Shown in pieces: positions 38,016 to 49,515 of a stretch of 64,000 nucleotides of DNA (its first letter is position 1; the number at the start of each line of letters is the position of its first letter). The notes under the pieces were generated by a model. The model saw only the letters and a program-made list of their open reading frames with translations. It ran no database searches and was not told where the DNA came from. A program made the translations under genes and the position numbers. The DNA lies in contig OY811978.1 in NCBI GenBank assembly GCA_963681505.1, positions 5,874,586-5,938,585 of the forward strand. Reading direction: 5' to 3'. This DNA comes from Eunapius fragilis (lineage: Eukaryota > Porifera > Demospongiae > Spongillida > Spongillidae).

Positions 38016-38454
38016 AATTATATATATATAATTTATATATACCTAAACTAAAGGTGCACATGGCCAAATATTAAATACTATAATTTACAACGTACGTCCG
38101 CGTAACTTATTTATATACTCGGCCTGGCGCCTATTGGTTGCTAGGTATATACGCATACCTAGCAACCAATAGGAACGACCACCTCCCACACAAAAGTACA
38201 TAGCAACGCGTACTTAGCGATCATGCTTGCCACAAAACCTACAAGCCATCACATACAGTAACAATTAAAGCAATGCTATTGTGGTGGTTCACTCTCAAGT
38301 CCATAGTACAGGCCGAAAACATATAGTTAATAATAATTCCATGAAGTATTTGCATTATGCGGGCATGTTATAGAGGTTGCGTATGCTAGAACAGGTGGTA
38401 AATTAAAAATAATCAGCCTGTGATGTTTCACGGGTGCAAGCTAGTCAAACTATA
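38016..38454. other. Spacer right of element B with a perfect hairpin
   Basis: At 38130-38173 a perfect 19-bp stem, CCTATTGGTTGCTAGGTAT against its complement with loop ATACGC, carries an ATTGG/CCAAT pair. Otherwise AT-rich with no gene. Confidence 0.7.
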
Positions 38455-39110
38455 ATTTATAACTGCATGTAATGATGATCAGCAATAGTCATGGGATATA
38501 AGATAGTGAGTACTATGGGACATTAGCATGTAATGGAATATGGGACATGAGTATGTTACATCATGTAGGTATATGCTCATGTCCAGCGGCTAACACTACA
38601 TGATCCTTGCCTCATAGCCTCCACTAATATCCTGATGCCCGTTGGCAACACTCCAGTCCAGTACATGCAACACACCAGTTCAGTACATGCAAACACATCA
38701 ACCCAGTACATACAACACACCAGTACAGTAAAGGGTTGTTGTCAGGGGTGGGTCGGATATGTGTGAATGAGTTTACTTAGAGAGACCTATAGCTAGTCTT
38801 GGCTCCAGACCCAACAGACACAGCTGTGGATGGACTACAGGGAGGTCGTTAGACCCCATCAAACCCCCCCCCCCCCCCCATCACTCTTGCTATAGCCATG
38901 CAATACAAAATCAGCCCAGTACATAAAACACACCAGTCCATACATGCAACACATCTGCCCAGTACATACAACATACCAGCCCAGTACATACAACACCAGT
39001 GCATTCAATGCGCCAGTCCAGTGCACCAGTCCAGTACATGCTTCACATCAGTTCAGAATGTACAACACATCAGTCCAGTACATGCAGCAGACCAGTTCAG
39101 TATCTGCAAC
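38455..39110 (-). repeat. Inverted counterpart of 21424-22225
   Basis: 38455-38640 is the complement of about 21975-22225, including the 25-bp repeat block. 38650-39110 is a minisatellite of the complement of TGCATGTACTGGACTGGTGT. Together with 21424-22225 it forms an outer inverted repeat enclosing elements A and B. Confidence 0.8.
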
Positions 39111-39184
39111 ACATCAGCCCACTCAATGGGAAAGTATACACTGAATCCAGAGGATGCACTGAGGTATGCAGAGTATCTATGTCC

Positions 39185-39602
39185 CTTGGTTGAGGGGGGG
39201 GGGGGGGGGGTGGGGGGGGGCCATTGCTAGATAAAGAAGAAGTAATGGGGAGCAGTATTAATTTCATGCAAAAAAAAAAAAAAAACGGCTGGTCCCCAGA
39301 CCAATAGCTATACAAAATGTACGACTTTCTTTCTCTACATTCCAAATCGGACACCCACACAACTTCCATAGCGGTGACAGCGTGACACAAGCAATTATCC
39401 GAAATGACACAAATATATATTGGGGGGGTCGAAACACTCGAGATGGTGTGGGTCTGGGTACGGGACACCAACTGCAAAATGTACATACCCAGCGGCGGAT
39501 CCACGCCTAAGCCATTGGGGTCTCCGGGGTGCAGTATAGCATCCCACACCTGCGCATAAATTCTTGTGGGGGGGGGGGGGGGGTGAAGGGCACGTGCCCT
39601 TC

Positions 39603-39635
<33 letters not shown>

Positions 39636-39660
39636 TTCCACCCCTGCGGTATATACACAA
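39185..39660. repeat. G/C-run hairpin region with hAT-like end
   Basis: G-runs at 39197-39228, an A-run at 39270-39284, and at 39568-39640 a long G-run, the perfect palindrome GGTGAAGGGCACGTGCCC plus TTCACC (39582-39605), then a C-run of about 30. CAGCGGCGGATCCACG at 39492 looks like a hAT-type terminus, but the opposite end is not clear. Confidence 0.6.
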
Positions 39661-39862
39661 ATTGGAGGTATATACACCCAATGTGGAGGTATATACACCC
39701 AATGTGGAGGATGTACTGAGGTATGCAGTAAAAGAATTGAGGGGTATATATACCTAATGAATGTAGGTAAGTACCCAATGCGGTACACATAATTGCTTTA
39801 ACCAGTGTGCATATAGTGCAGAGCTGATGTACTTTTGGCATGAATCCCGCGCCGGGCCATAG
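39660..39862 (-). repeat. Dispersed repeat related to 18416 and 22230 copies
   Basis: On the minus strand it reads GCGGGATTCATGCCAAAAGT, ACATCAGCTCTGCACTATAT, then CACTGGTTAAAGCAATTATG, TGTACCGCATTGGG and repeated TATACCTCCA units. These are the same blocks as the arm at 18425-18535. Confidence 0.75.
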
Positions 39863-39947
39863 GAATGCACTTTGAAATTTCACATATGTCAACGTATTCT
39901 TACAGCAGGATGGTGGATTGGAATTATTCTCTGCTCCTAATACGAAT

Positions 39948-40609
39948 TTACATCTTGTGAATTTGTGAAATGAAAATGTGTTGTACTGTCAAATGGTGTG
40001 ATAATTTATGCTCATCAATTGAATTAATACAAGCAAAGCAGTATATTTCTCCAACTTGCAATGAACCTGTCATACCCGTTTTGTAACACACTGTATAGTT
40101 GTTTTGCTTTGTAGCTCTGGAGTACAATATTGAGTGGAATACAGCATGCTGACTTCGAGCTCTATAATATGCCTCAATAGTAGAAGCTTCATGTACATTT
40201 CCAGCCGTGACATGTATGTGGCGAAGCTGACTTTCTGTTAAGACCCCAATTACAGGTTTTCCAATCAGACCAGTATATTTTCTAGGTCCATTGGGTACTT
40301 TTACTGAATGTCTGCAAATTACAATTGTCAATAAACAATATCAATTATATCACTTTTATCACCTGTATCGGTGATCAACTTGCACATGAGTTAACGTCGT
40401 TTGAGTCACCACTATCATCCTGAACACAGCTGTTCTGTCTCATTCCATCGTGGCACCACTACATGCTTCTTGTGCCAAATTATGTTCATGGCTACTAGAA
40501 GAATGAGACTCATGCACCTCAACAGCGTGATAAGAGTACCTACGTTTTGATCTCTCAGGTATGTCATTGATACCAAAAACCCATTCATGGCATCTCCGCT
40601 TGCTCATTG
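39948..40609 (-). pseudogene. Uncharacterised coding fragment(s), possibly transposon-derived
   Basis: Two minus-strand open stretches: about 40440-40609 (beginning MSKRRCHEWVFG, basic then Ser/His-rich) and 39948-40331 (127 codons with PRKYTGLIGKPVIGVL, FHSILYSRATKQNNYTVCY and GEIYCFACI). The NNYTVCY...GEIYCF pattern recalls the C-terminal region of CACTA/Plavaka-type transposase proteins, the same kind of family as the fragment at 55150-56028, but this is only resemblance. Splicing between the two parts is unresolved and no catalytic motif is visible. Confidence 0.35.
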
Positions 40610-40627
40610 TAAAAAAAAGTAAGCTTA

Positions 40628-40950
40628 CAGGGGCAGATCCAGGATTTTGGAGGGGAGGGGGTCTAACAACTATATTCACAAGTGGGGGTGGGTACGGGAG
40701 GGGCGTGTCCTCTCCTGTGACTGCCAGGGGATTGGGCAGTCAGACCCCCTGGCTTTCCTTGCTTTATTTGGAACACAGCAGTCGCTATCTCGCACAGCAC
40801 TCTTTGAACGCTTCATATTGGAACGTGTCAATTAATTTATGTATTTAATTATTTATAGTTAATTATTCATAGCTGGTTGCGGCGGGGGGGGGGGGGGGGG
40901 GGGAGAAGGGGTCTTTAGACCACAAAGACCCTCCTCTGGATCCGCCACTG
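40628..40950. mobile_element. hAT-like MITE, 323 bp
   Basis: The left end CAGGGGCAGATCCAGG and the right end complementary to CAGTGGCGGATCCAGA share 13 of 16 bases. The interior contains a G-run (40884-40902). No perfect 8-bp target duplication could be recognised, so the copy is probably old or the ends have drifted. Confidence 0.7.
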
Positions 40951-41248
40951 GCTTGGATACAAATTTAACAACTCTATATTGTGTCACGTGACCCAGGATC
41001 ATGCTTTGCCAAAAAATAATAATAATAGACCATGAGGAAAGAAAGTGCCGGTTAGTATTATATCTTATTTAATCGGAGAGCCTGAACTAATATTTAATCA
41101 TTCCTTCTAGCGCCTACTCACGCTTAGTCTCGTACCCAGACCCTCAATCCCACAGCTGCGGGTGGATTACATCACCGCTACGTGGAAGAGGGTCTGGCGA
41201 ATAGGTCGAACATTTTGGTTCTGACTTTCCTCGATTTCGGAGGACCAA

Positions 41249-42163
41249 TCAGATTGCAGCACGATCTGACGTCACGGTCGCAACATTGTAATTGCATTCC
41301 ATAGCAATAATGAGCCAAGCAGCGATTAGAATGTCGGGGACTAACTCGGGGGAATCGCTAGACGCCATTATTATTCGTGCATCCCAAAGACTGACTGCAA
41401 GATGGAGACAACCACAAGGACAGCAGAGAGCACCTCTCGATAGAAGAAGCTCATGACAAGGGCCTCCAAACCCACCTCCACACCCACCAGGTGCACTGCC
41501 CCCTTCAAAAGCAGCACGCGATTGGTTGCCATCCCTTGCCAGGCGGCACGAACGCGGACCTCCGGTTCTTGGGAAAGATTCTTGCCAAGAAGAGCAAGAT
41601 CTTGGCAGGAGGCCAAGATCTTGCCAGGAGGCTGAGATCTTGCCATATCTTGAGTAAGATCTTGGCCAAAACTTGGCCGGCATAATCATGGCAAGTTGGT
41701 CAAGATCTTGGGCAGGAATCTTGTCCAAGAACTTTTTGCTGGGGATGGCCACAAGCACACACGCCAGCCATCCTACGAAGCCTGCCGTCACAGCAACTTT
41801 GAGGGGCAGCCTGTGGTAGGTGTGGTAGTACCTCTTGCCCTCTTTGTACAGGGCTATGAGGCTGCGGGACAGGTCCGCTGCCCTCTGGACATGGTGAGCG
41901 TTTATTAGAGTATCGATATCTTTGAAGCTCGGCGGGCACAGCCCGGGAAAGGGTCTGAAGAGCAAGGGGAGAGAGCTGTTCTGTGTGCGCTCCGTCTTGA
42001 CCCTAAGCTGCGCAGTACAAAGACTAGAGTCCTGCGTATGCCTTCCCAATTGTCGTCTTTGCGAGCAGTCCGACACAGACACCGAACAGACTTTGCAGTG
42101 ATTCATTCCGCACTTAATTACACGATGACGACACTTATGACGACACAATAACTGCATAAACAT
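41249..42163 (-). CDS. Open frame in the Pack-TIR element with PIGN-like segment
   Basis: 304 codons, open from near one TIR into the other. Residues about 82-140 (41744-41920) contain DIDTLINAHHVQRAADLSRS, ALYKEGKRYYHTYHRLPLKV and AVTAGFVGWLACVLVAI. These resemble the region of GPI ethanolamine phosphate transferase 1 (PIGN), in which a YYHTYDR motif precedes the first C-terminal membrane helix. The flanks are low-complexity and repeat-derived, including translated AAGATCTTGGC repeats. No catalytic phosphotransferase residues are included, so it is a captured fragment; whether it is expressed is unknown. Confidence 0.55.
   Translation of the reverse strand: MFMQLLCRHKCRHRVIKCGMNHCKVCSVSVSDCSQRRQLGRHTQDSSLCTAQLRVKTERTQNSSLPLLFRPFPGLCPPSFKDIDTLINAHHVQRAADLSRSLIALYKEGKRYYHTYHRLPLKVAVTAGFVGWLACVLVAIPSKKFLDKIPAQDLDQLAMIMPAKFWPRSYSRYGKISASWQDLGLLPRSCSSWQESFPRTGGPRSCRLARDGNQSRAAFEGGSAPGGCGGGFGGPCHELLLSRGALCCPCGCLHLAVSLWDARIIMASSDSPELVPDILIAAWLIIAMECNYNVATVTSDRAAI
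41575..41730. repeat. Cluster of AAGATCTTGGC palindromes
   Basis: At least six copies of (CC)AAGATCTTG(GC) or its halves are spaced 12-25 bp apart in the Pack-TIR interior. Each is palindromic around AGATCT. Looks like a short dispersed self-complementary repeat picked up with or within the captured DNA. Confidence 0.75.
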
Positions 42164-42456
42164 TCAAAACAAGTCAGAACCAAAATGTTCGACCTATTCG
42201 CCAGACCCTCTTCCACGTAGCGGTGATGTAATCCACCCGCAGCTGTGGGATTGAGGGTCTGGGTACGAGACTAACTCACGCTTTGGTGTCCTTTGATGGC
42301 AACAACACACAGTGTCGTGCCAGTCAAATTGATTAATGCTGACAGAGTAGCGTGAAGTAATGTGGCCAAGTGACAAAAAAAATATTCAGGAACAGTCATC
42401 GCACTTGGTATTCACTAACAACTGCTGATTGATGACAACTCAATACCAATTTTCAG

Positions 42457-43057
42457 GAACGTAGCAGGAGTGAACAGCGTGCTTGACGATGATGGTGAAG
42501 GAGTGGATAGCAGTGGCCCTGATGAATGTAAGCCTACCATGCGTGGCTTATGTTGGTGGTCACTCGCGTGAACGCCTTTAGACCACTAGGCATTATAGTA
42601 GGGTTCTAATGTGCGCGTAAAACGTTCATTAAAACTGTATTGAGTTCTGTTAATGGTAAGCGTTTATATGGTGTTCACCAATTGGTGATACAGTCTACCC
42701 TCGATAGTGTCTGCTTCGATACAGTCCATCCGTGATAATGTCCGCTATTTTTCTTGCCAACTACTAACCCTTCGTAAGCTAAACTTCGCATCGCTACTAT
42801 CCGTTTGTCCTACAGTCCGCTATTTTGGGAATTCCCGTAGCCCGGACTATATCGAGGTAGACTGTAGCATTCACTTCATGTATAGCTTTCAGAAGAACTT
42901 GATGAAGAACTAGTGCAGCAGTGCAGCAGCAAAAACAAGTACTGTGTAAAGCTACACACCCTATCTGAGAAGCCACACATATACACCTCATCTGAGAAGC
43001 CACACCCTAGGTCTGAGAAGCCAGCATACACCTCTATGAATGATTCAAGCAGTACAG
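42457..43057 (+). CDS. Candidate upstream exons of a BEN-domain gene
   Basis: Two acceptor/donor-bounded open stretches. 42457-42527 reads NVAGVNSVLDDDGEGVDSSG. 42886-43057 reads LSEELDEELVQQCSSKNKYC and three SEKPH-type repeats, ending SSST. Both are acidic or polar and look like disordered linker. The second ends in phase 1 and is compatible with an acceptor at 51529 before the BEN exon, which would place element C in this intron. The phase between the two upstream exons does not match with the sites chosen, so at least one border is wrong. Confidence 0.35.
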
Positions 43058-43124
43058 GTATCCATGGACACACTATTATATTAGTTGCTTTACAATTATT
43101 GTATGGTTGTAAATATATATATAT

Positions 43125-44745
43125 GGGACAGTTCACGCGAAACTGGCGTATCACGTTTTTATATATAAAGTTATAAAAATGATTCACTTTGAAATCGCTA
43201 CATCTCCCGAACCGTAAATGCTATTGACTTCCTATTTTCAACACTTCATACTACATCATTTCTCTCTGGTAAAATAATTTTTGGGCTCTTGCATTAGCTT
43301 CGTGCCAGTGTTGCAACGTCCGATACCCCTCGGGGTTCAAACTGGCCATATCTTTCGGCAGGACATTTCAATTAACTTCAAATTCGGTTTATACGTAGAG
43401 GGGTCCTGTACCTATCGATTTGTTCTGTTCGTTAATTTTTACTTGATCCGTTACGGAGATACAGCTGTGCAAAGTAATTGCACATTTCTCGCCCATTTCG
43501 CGCCATTAACCTACTCCAACCTGGTTCCCGCTACTCCGAGCACATGAATATACAATAACCTCCCGTGCCCATGCCACTACATGTACAACTGAAGTGCCAC
43601 CGTTGTTCTTACAAACGTCAGTGGTTCTCTTCTATAACAAACAAGATTCGTTAAGCGATCAAAATGCGTGGGATTCAGCTACCATCACCATACAAAACAC
43701 GGTACGTACTACCAGTACCGATACGCGCGCACAACAATATGTGTCCCTGTCGATTCGGTCATACTCTTTGGGTGTCACTCATTGCGTGGCCATTTATAGG
43801 CTCACAACCTATGATAGTACGTCAGAGCCATGAGGTAAAGTGCACGGTGTATCAGCTAGGCTATGGGAGGGACGTGGTCGAGTTAAAGACACATGCAGCG
43901 CAGCTATGCTGGAACATGTAACCCTTCCTTATTGTCGGGATTTGCGTTCTGCCGGCACATATGTTTTAAACGCCCACCGTTTTTCATTTCATCTGCATGG
44001 CTGGCACACACACACACCCATGAACCAACACATACACACGTCTCACGTCACACTTATACACACTCTTTCCACTACCAGTATTCTTTCCCCTTGCTGTACA
44101 CCCTGTAAATAGTTATGTGCTACATGGATTCACACATAAGCTTTGTCTATTTTGGTTATGTACAGTGCTTTGACTGGCTTACTATCCAACCCTCTTTCTC
44201 AATTATTTATATTCTGACTGATGTGTTTTTCACGTGTGTAACTGGATTGTGTGTTTTATACACAGTGGTATAGGAGCATGGGGGCAAAGGCCCCCCTCCC
44301 AACCCCTCCCCCCATTGGTTGTATGTACTGGATTAATATGTTGTATGTACTGGACTATTTGTTCCTGTCTCACAGTACCTGCCACATCATGACGTACCAT
44401 GCCTCATGTCCCATATTCCATTACATGCATCCATTTACACACTCACACACTCATACAGACACAACACTCACAACTATCCCATGCCAATCACTATAAATGC
44501 TGAAGCTATGAGTGTGTACCATTGAGAGGTTTAAAAAGACTTAGGACTTACTATTTATTACCTTCCTTTGTTATATAAAATTTCCAGGGCCCTGATCTTT
44601 ATCTTTAGGGATAAAGCAGGAATAATATTCCTGCCAGGCTTATGTACAAAAGTATGTTTACAGAGTGGTAGATCTACATGTAATATCACAATAGCACAGA
44701 TTCCTAGAAGGGGCCCATGTATAATGCTATACATACACACGCACG

Positions 44746-44814
<69 letters not shown>

Positions 44815-45169
44815 ACAAACCAGTGCTACTTAGAAATAGTGGTTCTGGTGGGTATGACTGTCAGTTTGCTATGACCAGATGCAAAGCCACCCATGGAAGT
44901 CACCCATGGAATGTTGACTCTCATGTGATGGTGGCAAATAGATAGGCTAATGCCTTTGTGTTAAGGACTCTGCCATTAAGAGACATATGGTCACATACCC
45001 ACCTGAGGATCAGAGCAGTTGGTGTCATTTTTTTTTTGGATCTGGGGCAGTGCTACTTCCAAACATGTTACAGACCTGTGAGTTCCATAGGCTTTTGCAT
45101 TTGGTCATATGTGTAGCAAACTTGACAGTCATCCTCGCCAGAACCACTAATCCTAAGTAGCATTGGAAT

Positions 45170-45242
<73 letters not shown>

Positions 45243-46448
45243 TGTTTGTGTGTGTAGCATTGGAAATTGGAACCTTTCTTTCTTGGAGGATGTGCAATTT
45301 ATTTTTGTAATGTGTTGACAAGGATTGTACGGTACGTACTACCAGTACCGACACGCGCTGACAACATCATGTAGAAATCGTCTCCCTGTTGATTTGATCA
45401 TACACTTTGGGTGCCACTCATTGCGTGGCCATTAATAGGCTCACAACCTATAACAGTACGTCAGAGCCATGATATATAGTGCACGGTGTATCAGCTAGGC
45501 TAGGGGAGAGGCGTGGTCGAGTTAAAGACACATGCAGCGCAGCTAGGCTGGAACACATGTAACCCTTCCTTATTGTCGGGATTTGCGTTCTGCTGGCACA
45601 TATATTTTAAACGCCCACCGTTTTTCATTTCATCTGCATGGCTGGCACACACACACCCATGAACCAACACATACACACGTCTCACGTCACACTTATACAC
45701 ACTCTTTCCACTATTCTTTTCCCCTTGCTGTACACCCTGTAAATTGTTATGCGCTACATGGATTCACTTATAAGCTTTGTCTAGTTGAATTTTTTTTCTA
45801 TGTCTTTCGGTTACAGTGCTTTCACTGGCCTACTATACAACCCTCTTTCTCAACTATTTGTATTCTGACTGATGTGTTTTTCACGTGTGTAACTGGATTG
45901 TGTGTTCTATACACAGTGGTATAGGAGCATGGAGGCTATGGGGGCAAAGTCCCAACAATTTTTTCAGAGGAAGGCCCACCTCCCAACCCTTCCCCCTATT
46001 GGTTGTATGTACTGGATAAATGTGTTATGTACTGGACGATTTGTTCCTGTCTCACAGTACCTGCCACATCATAACGTGCCATGCCTCATGTCTCATATTC
46101 CATTACATGCATCCATTTACACACTCACAAACTCATATATACACAACACTCACAACTACATGTATCCCATGCCAATCACTATATACGCTGAAGCTCTGAG
46201 TGTGTACCATTGAGAGGTTTAAAAAGACTTAGGTCTTACTATTTATTACCATCCTTTGTTATCCCAGGGCCCTGATCTTTGTCTTGGGATAAAGCAGGAA
46301 TAATATTCCTGCCGCGGGCGTATATACAAAGTAGGTCTACTAAAGTCCCTCTTACAGAGTGGTAGATCTACAAGTAATATCACAAAAGATAAACAGCACA
46401 GATTCCTAGAAGGGGCCCATGTATAATGCTATACATACACACGCACAT

Positions 46449-46502
<54 letters not shown>

Positions 46503-46853
46503 TACACATACACACACAAACCAGTGCTACTTAGAATTAGTGGTTCTGGTGGGTATGACTGTCAGTTTGCTATGACCAGATGCAAAGCCACCCATGGAAT
46601 GTTGATTTACATGAGATTGTGGCAAATAGATAGGCTATGTTTAGGACTCTGCAATTAATGAGACATACTATCACAAACCCACCTGAGGATCACAGCACTT
46701 GGTATCATATTTTACGTCTGTTTTTGGATCTGTGGCAGTGCTGCTCCCAAAGATGTTACAGGTGACTTACATAGGCTTTTGCATTTGGTCGTATGTGTAG
46801 CAAATTTGACAGCCATCCTCATAAGGACCACTAATCCTAAGGAGCATTGAAAT

Positions 46854-46895
<42 letters not shown>

Positions 46896-47604
46896 TTGTG
46901 TATGTGAGTGTATGGTGTATGTCTACGTAGCATTGGAATCTTTCTTTTGCAATTTATTTTTGTGATGTGTTGACAAGCTACTTCTAGATCTGCTCACCTA
47001 GAGATGGAAGCCTTGCATACAAGTAATAAAGACATTCTCTATGAGAAAGTTGATGACATATAGGATTGGAAGGCAAAAGGAAGAAAACAAGGGTCTACTA
47101 AGGGGAAATGTAATACGCACACAGTTGAACAACATAATGTCCTACAAATGTGCTAAATATAACATATTTCCTCTATTGCCTGTCAATCATATATACCAAC
47201 TTAATGTTTTTATTACTTGTTCCATCAATTCTTTTTCTTCATGAGATAGAACATAACTATTTTGAAATAAGACCATTAGTGGTGTTACACTGTTTAGGAG
47301 GGGTATACTGTGTGGAGGAGGTGGGGGCGTGTCTCCTGGATGGAATGGTAAAAAGGGGGAAGGAGATCCCTACGTCGAAGTGTGACATCTATGGAAGAGG
47401 GGGTGCCCTGATGTGGAGGAGCAAGGGGCACCTGCTGTGAAGTGGGTGGGGAATCCCATGTGAAACAGGTGGGGATGGAAGCACTGATGTGGTGGAGCAA
47501 GTAGCATGCATCCATTGGTGGCCTTGTACCAACATATAGGGGCTACCATTGGTGGAGGTCCAAACGCAGCTTGCTAAGCGTTTTCAAAGCTACCATTGTG
47601 GGTG

Positions 47605-47667
<63 letters not shown>

Positions 47668-49459
47668 TATAGCATTGGTACCTTTCTTAGAGGATTTATT
47701 TTTTTGTGCAAGCGTACTTGTGGACAGATGGGAAGCCTTGCATAAGTGGCAGTGAATATTATTGCTTAGCCTATCAGATTTGGAAAGACTGGGCCACTGT
47801 AGAGTTTATACAGAGAGCATTCACTGACATGGCTTCTATTTACCCATGGGTATACACGCAGTACTGAGTTGGTATTTTACTTACACATGAAGCTTCAGGA
47901 CTAGTATATATACAAGAGCACCTTGATGGTGAGCTCCCCCCCCTCCCCTCCCCCATTATTCCAACTCTTTCATGACCACTATCAGCTGAAATAGAGGAGT
48001 CTTTAAAACCCTCCCAATTTGAGTACAGTGAATGGTATATGGGACATGTATAGTGGAGCCTCACGGGGGCCTCTGACAAACGTATTGTGACATTTGCCCC
48101 CACGACCCCCGTGCTTCCTACCCCACTGACACCAGTCCAATACATGCAACACACAGTCCAGTTGCATGTGTGAAATACATCACATCAGTGACATGGAGTC
48201 CTTTGGACATGACCATGTAGAGGAGGCCATGGGATATGAGCATACAGTGAAGGGCATGAGTCTGACAAGACATACTACCATTTTGTGCTGATACAATTAT
48301 GACCACTAAAGAATAGAAGGTAATGTTACTTGCACATGTAGGACCAAACATAAAGAGAATGAATCTGAATATAAACATAACAAAAATAGTTGAGAAAGAG
48401 ATAGGCCAGTGAAAGCATTGTAACCGAAAGATATAGAAAAAAAGTTCAAATCGACAAAGCATATGAGTGAATCTATGTAGCACATGTAAATTGTTATGTT
48501 GTGTGCAACATAACAATTTACAGGGTTTACAGCAAGGGGAAAAGAATAGTGTCTTATGGTGGAAAGAGTGTGAATAGTCATGACATGAGACGTGTGTATG
48601 TTCATGGGTGTGGTTCATGTGTGTGTGTGCCAGCCGTGCAGATGAAATGAAAAATGGTGGGTGTTATATGTGCCAGCAGAATGCATAATAAGGAAGGGTT
48701 ACATGTGTTCCAGCCCGCATGTGTCTTTAACTCGACCACGCCTCTCCCATAGCCAAGCTGATACACCGTGCACTAGATATCATGGCTCTGACGTAATGTT
48801 ATAGGTTGTGAACCTATAAATGGCCACGCAATGAGTGGCGCCCAAAGTGTATGACCAAATCAACAGGGACACAATTTCTACATGATGTTATGCACGCGTA
48901 TCGGTACTGGTAGTACTTACGTACTGTACAATCCTTGTCAACATATTACAAAAAAAAATTGCACATCCTCCAAGAAAGAAAGGTTCCAATGCTACACACA
49001 CACAAACACTCACATCACACACACAAACACACACACACACACATGCACACACACATACACACACGCACACTGAAATTCCAATGCTACTAACAAGAAGAAT
49101 TAGTGGTTCAGGTGAGGATGACTGTCAAGTTTGTTGCTACACATATGACCAAATGCAAAAGCCTATGGAACTCACAGGTCTGTAACATGTTTGGAAGCAG
49201 CACTGCCCCAGATCCACAAAAAAATGACACCAACTGCTCTGATCCTCAGGTGGGTATGTGACCATATGTCTCTTAATGGCAGAGTCCTAAACACAAAGGC
49301 ATTAGCCTATCTATTTGCCACCATCACATGAGAGTCAATATTCCATGGGTGACTTCCATGGGTGGCTTTGCATCTGGTCATAGCAAACTGACAGTCATAC
49401 CCACCAGAACCACTATTTCTAAGTAGCACTGGTTTGTGTGTATGTGTGTGTGTGTGTGT

Positions 49460-49515
<56 letters not shown>

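Larger units (their letters stand above)
41125..42273 (-). mobile_element. Mutator-like Pack-TIR element, 1149 bp
   Basis: Perfect 103-bp terminal inverted repeats (41125-41227 and 42171-42273) begin TAGTCTCGTACCCAGACCCT. A perfect 9-bp target duplication ACTCACGCT flanks it (41116-41124 and 42274-42282). Long TIRs with a 9-bp duplication are the signature of Mutator-like elements. No transposase is encoded; the interior carries a gene fragment, as in plant Pack-MULEs. The identity of the TIRs points to recent insertion. Confidence 0.9.

Noticed and set aside
39948-40331. Possible intact transposase gene
   Set aside because: Only a C-terminal-like segment is visible, without catalytic residues, so it is reported as a low-confidence fragment.
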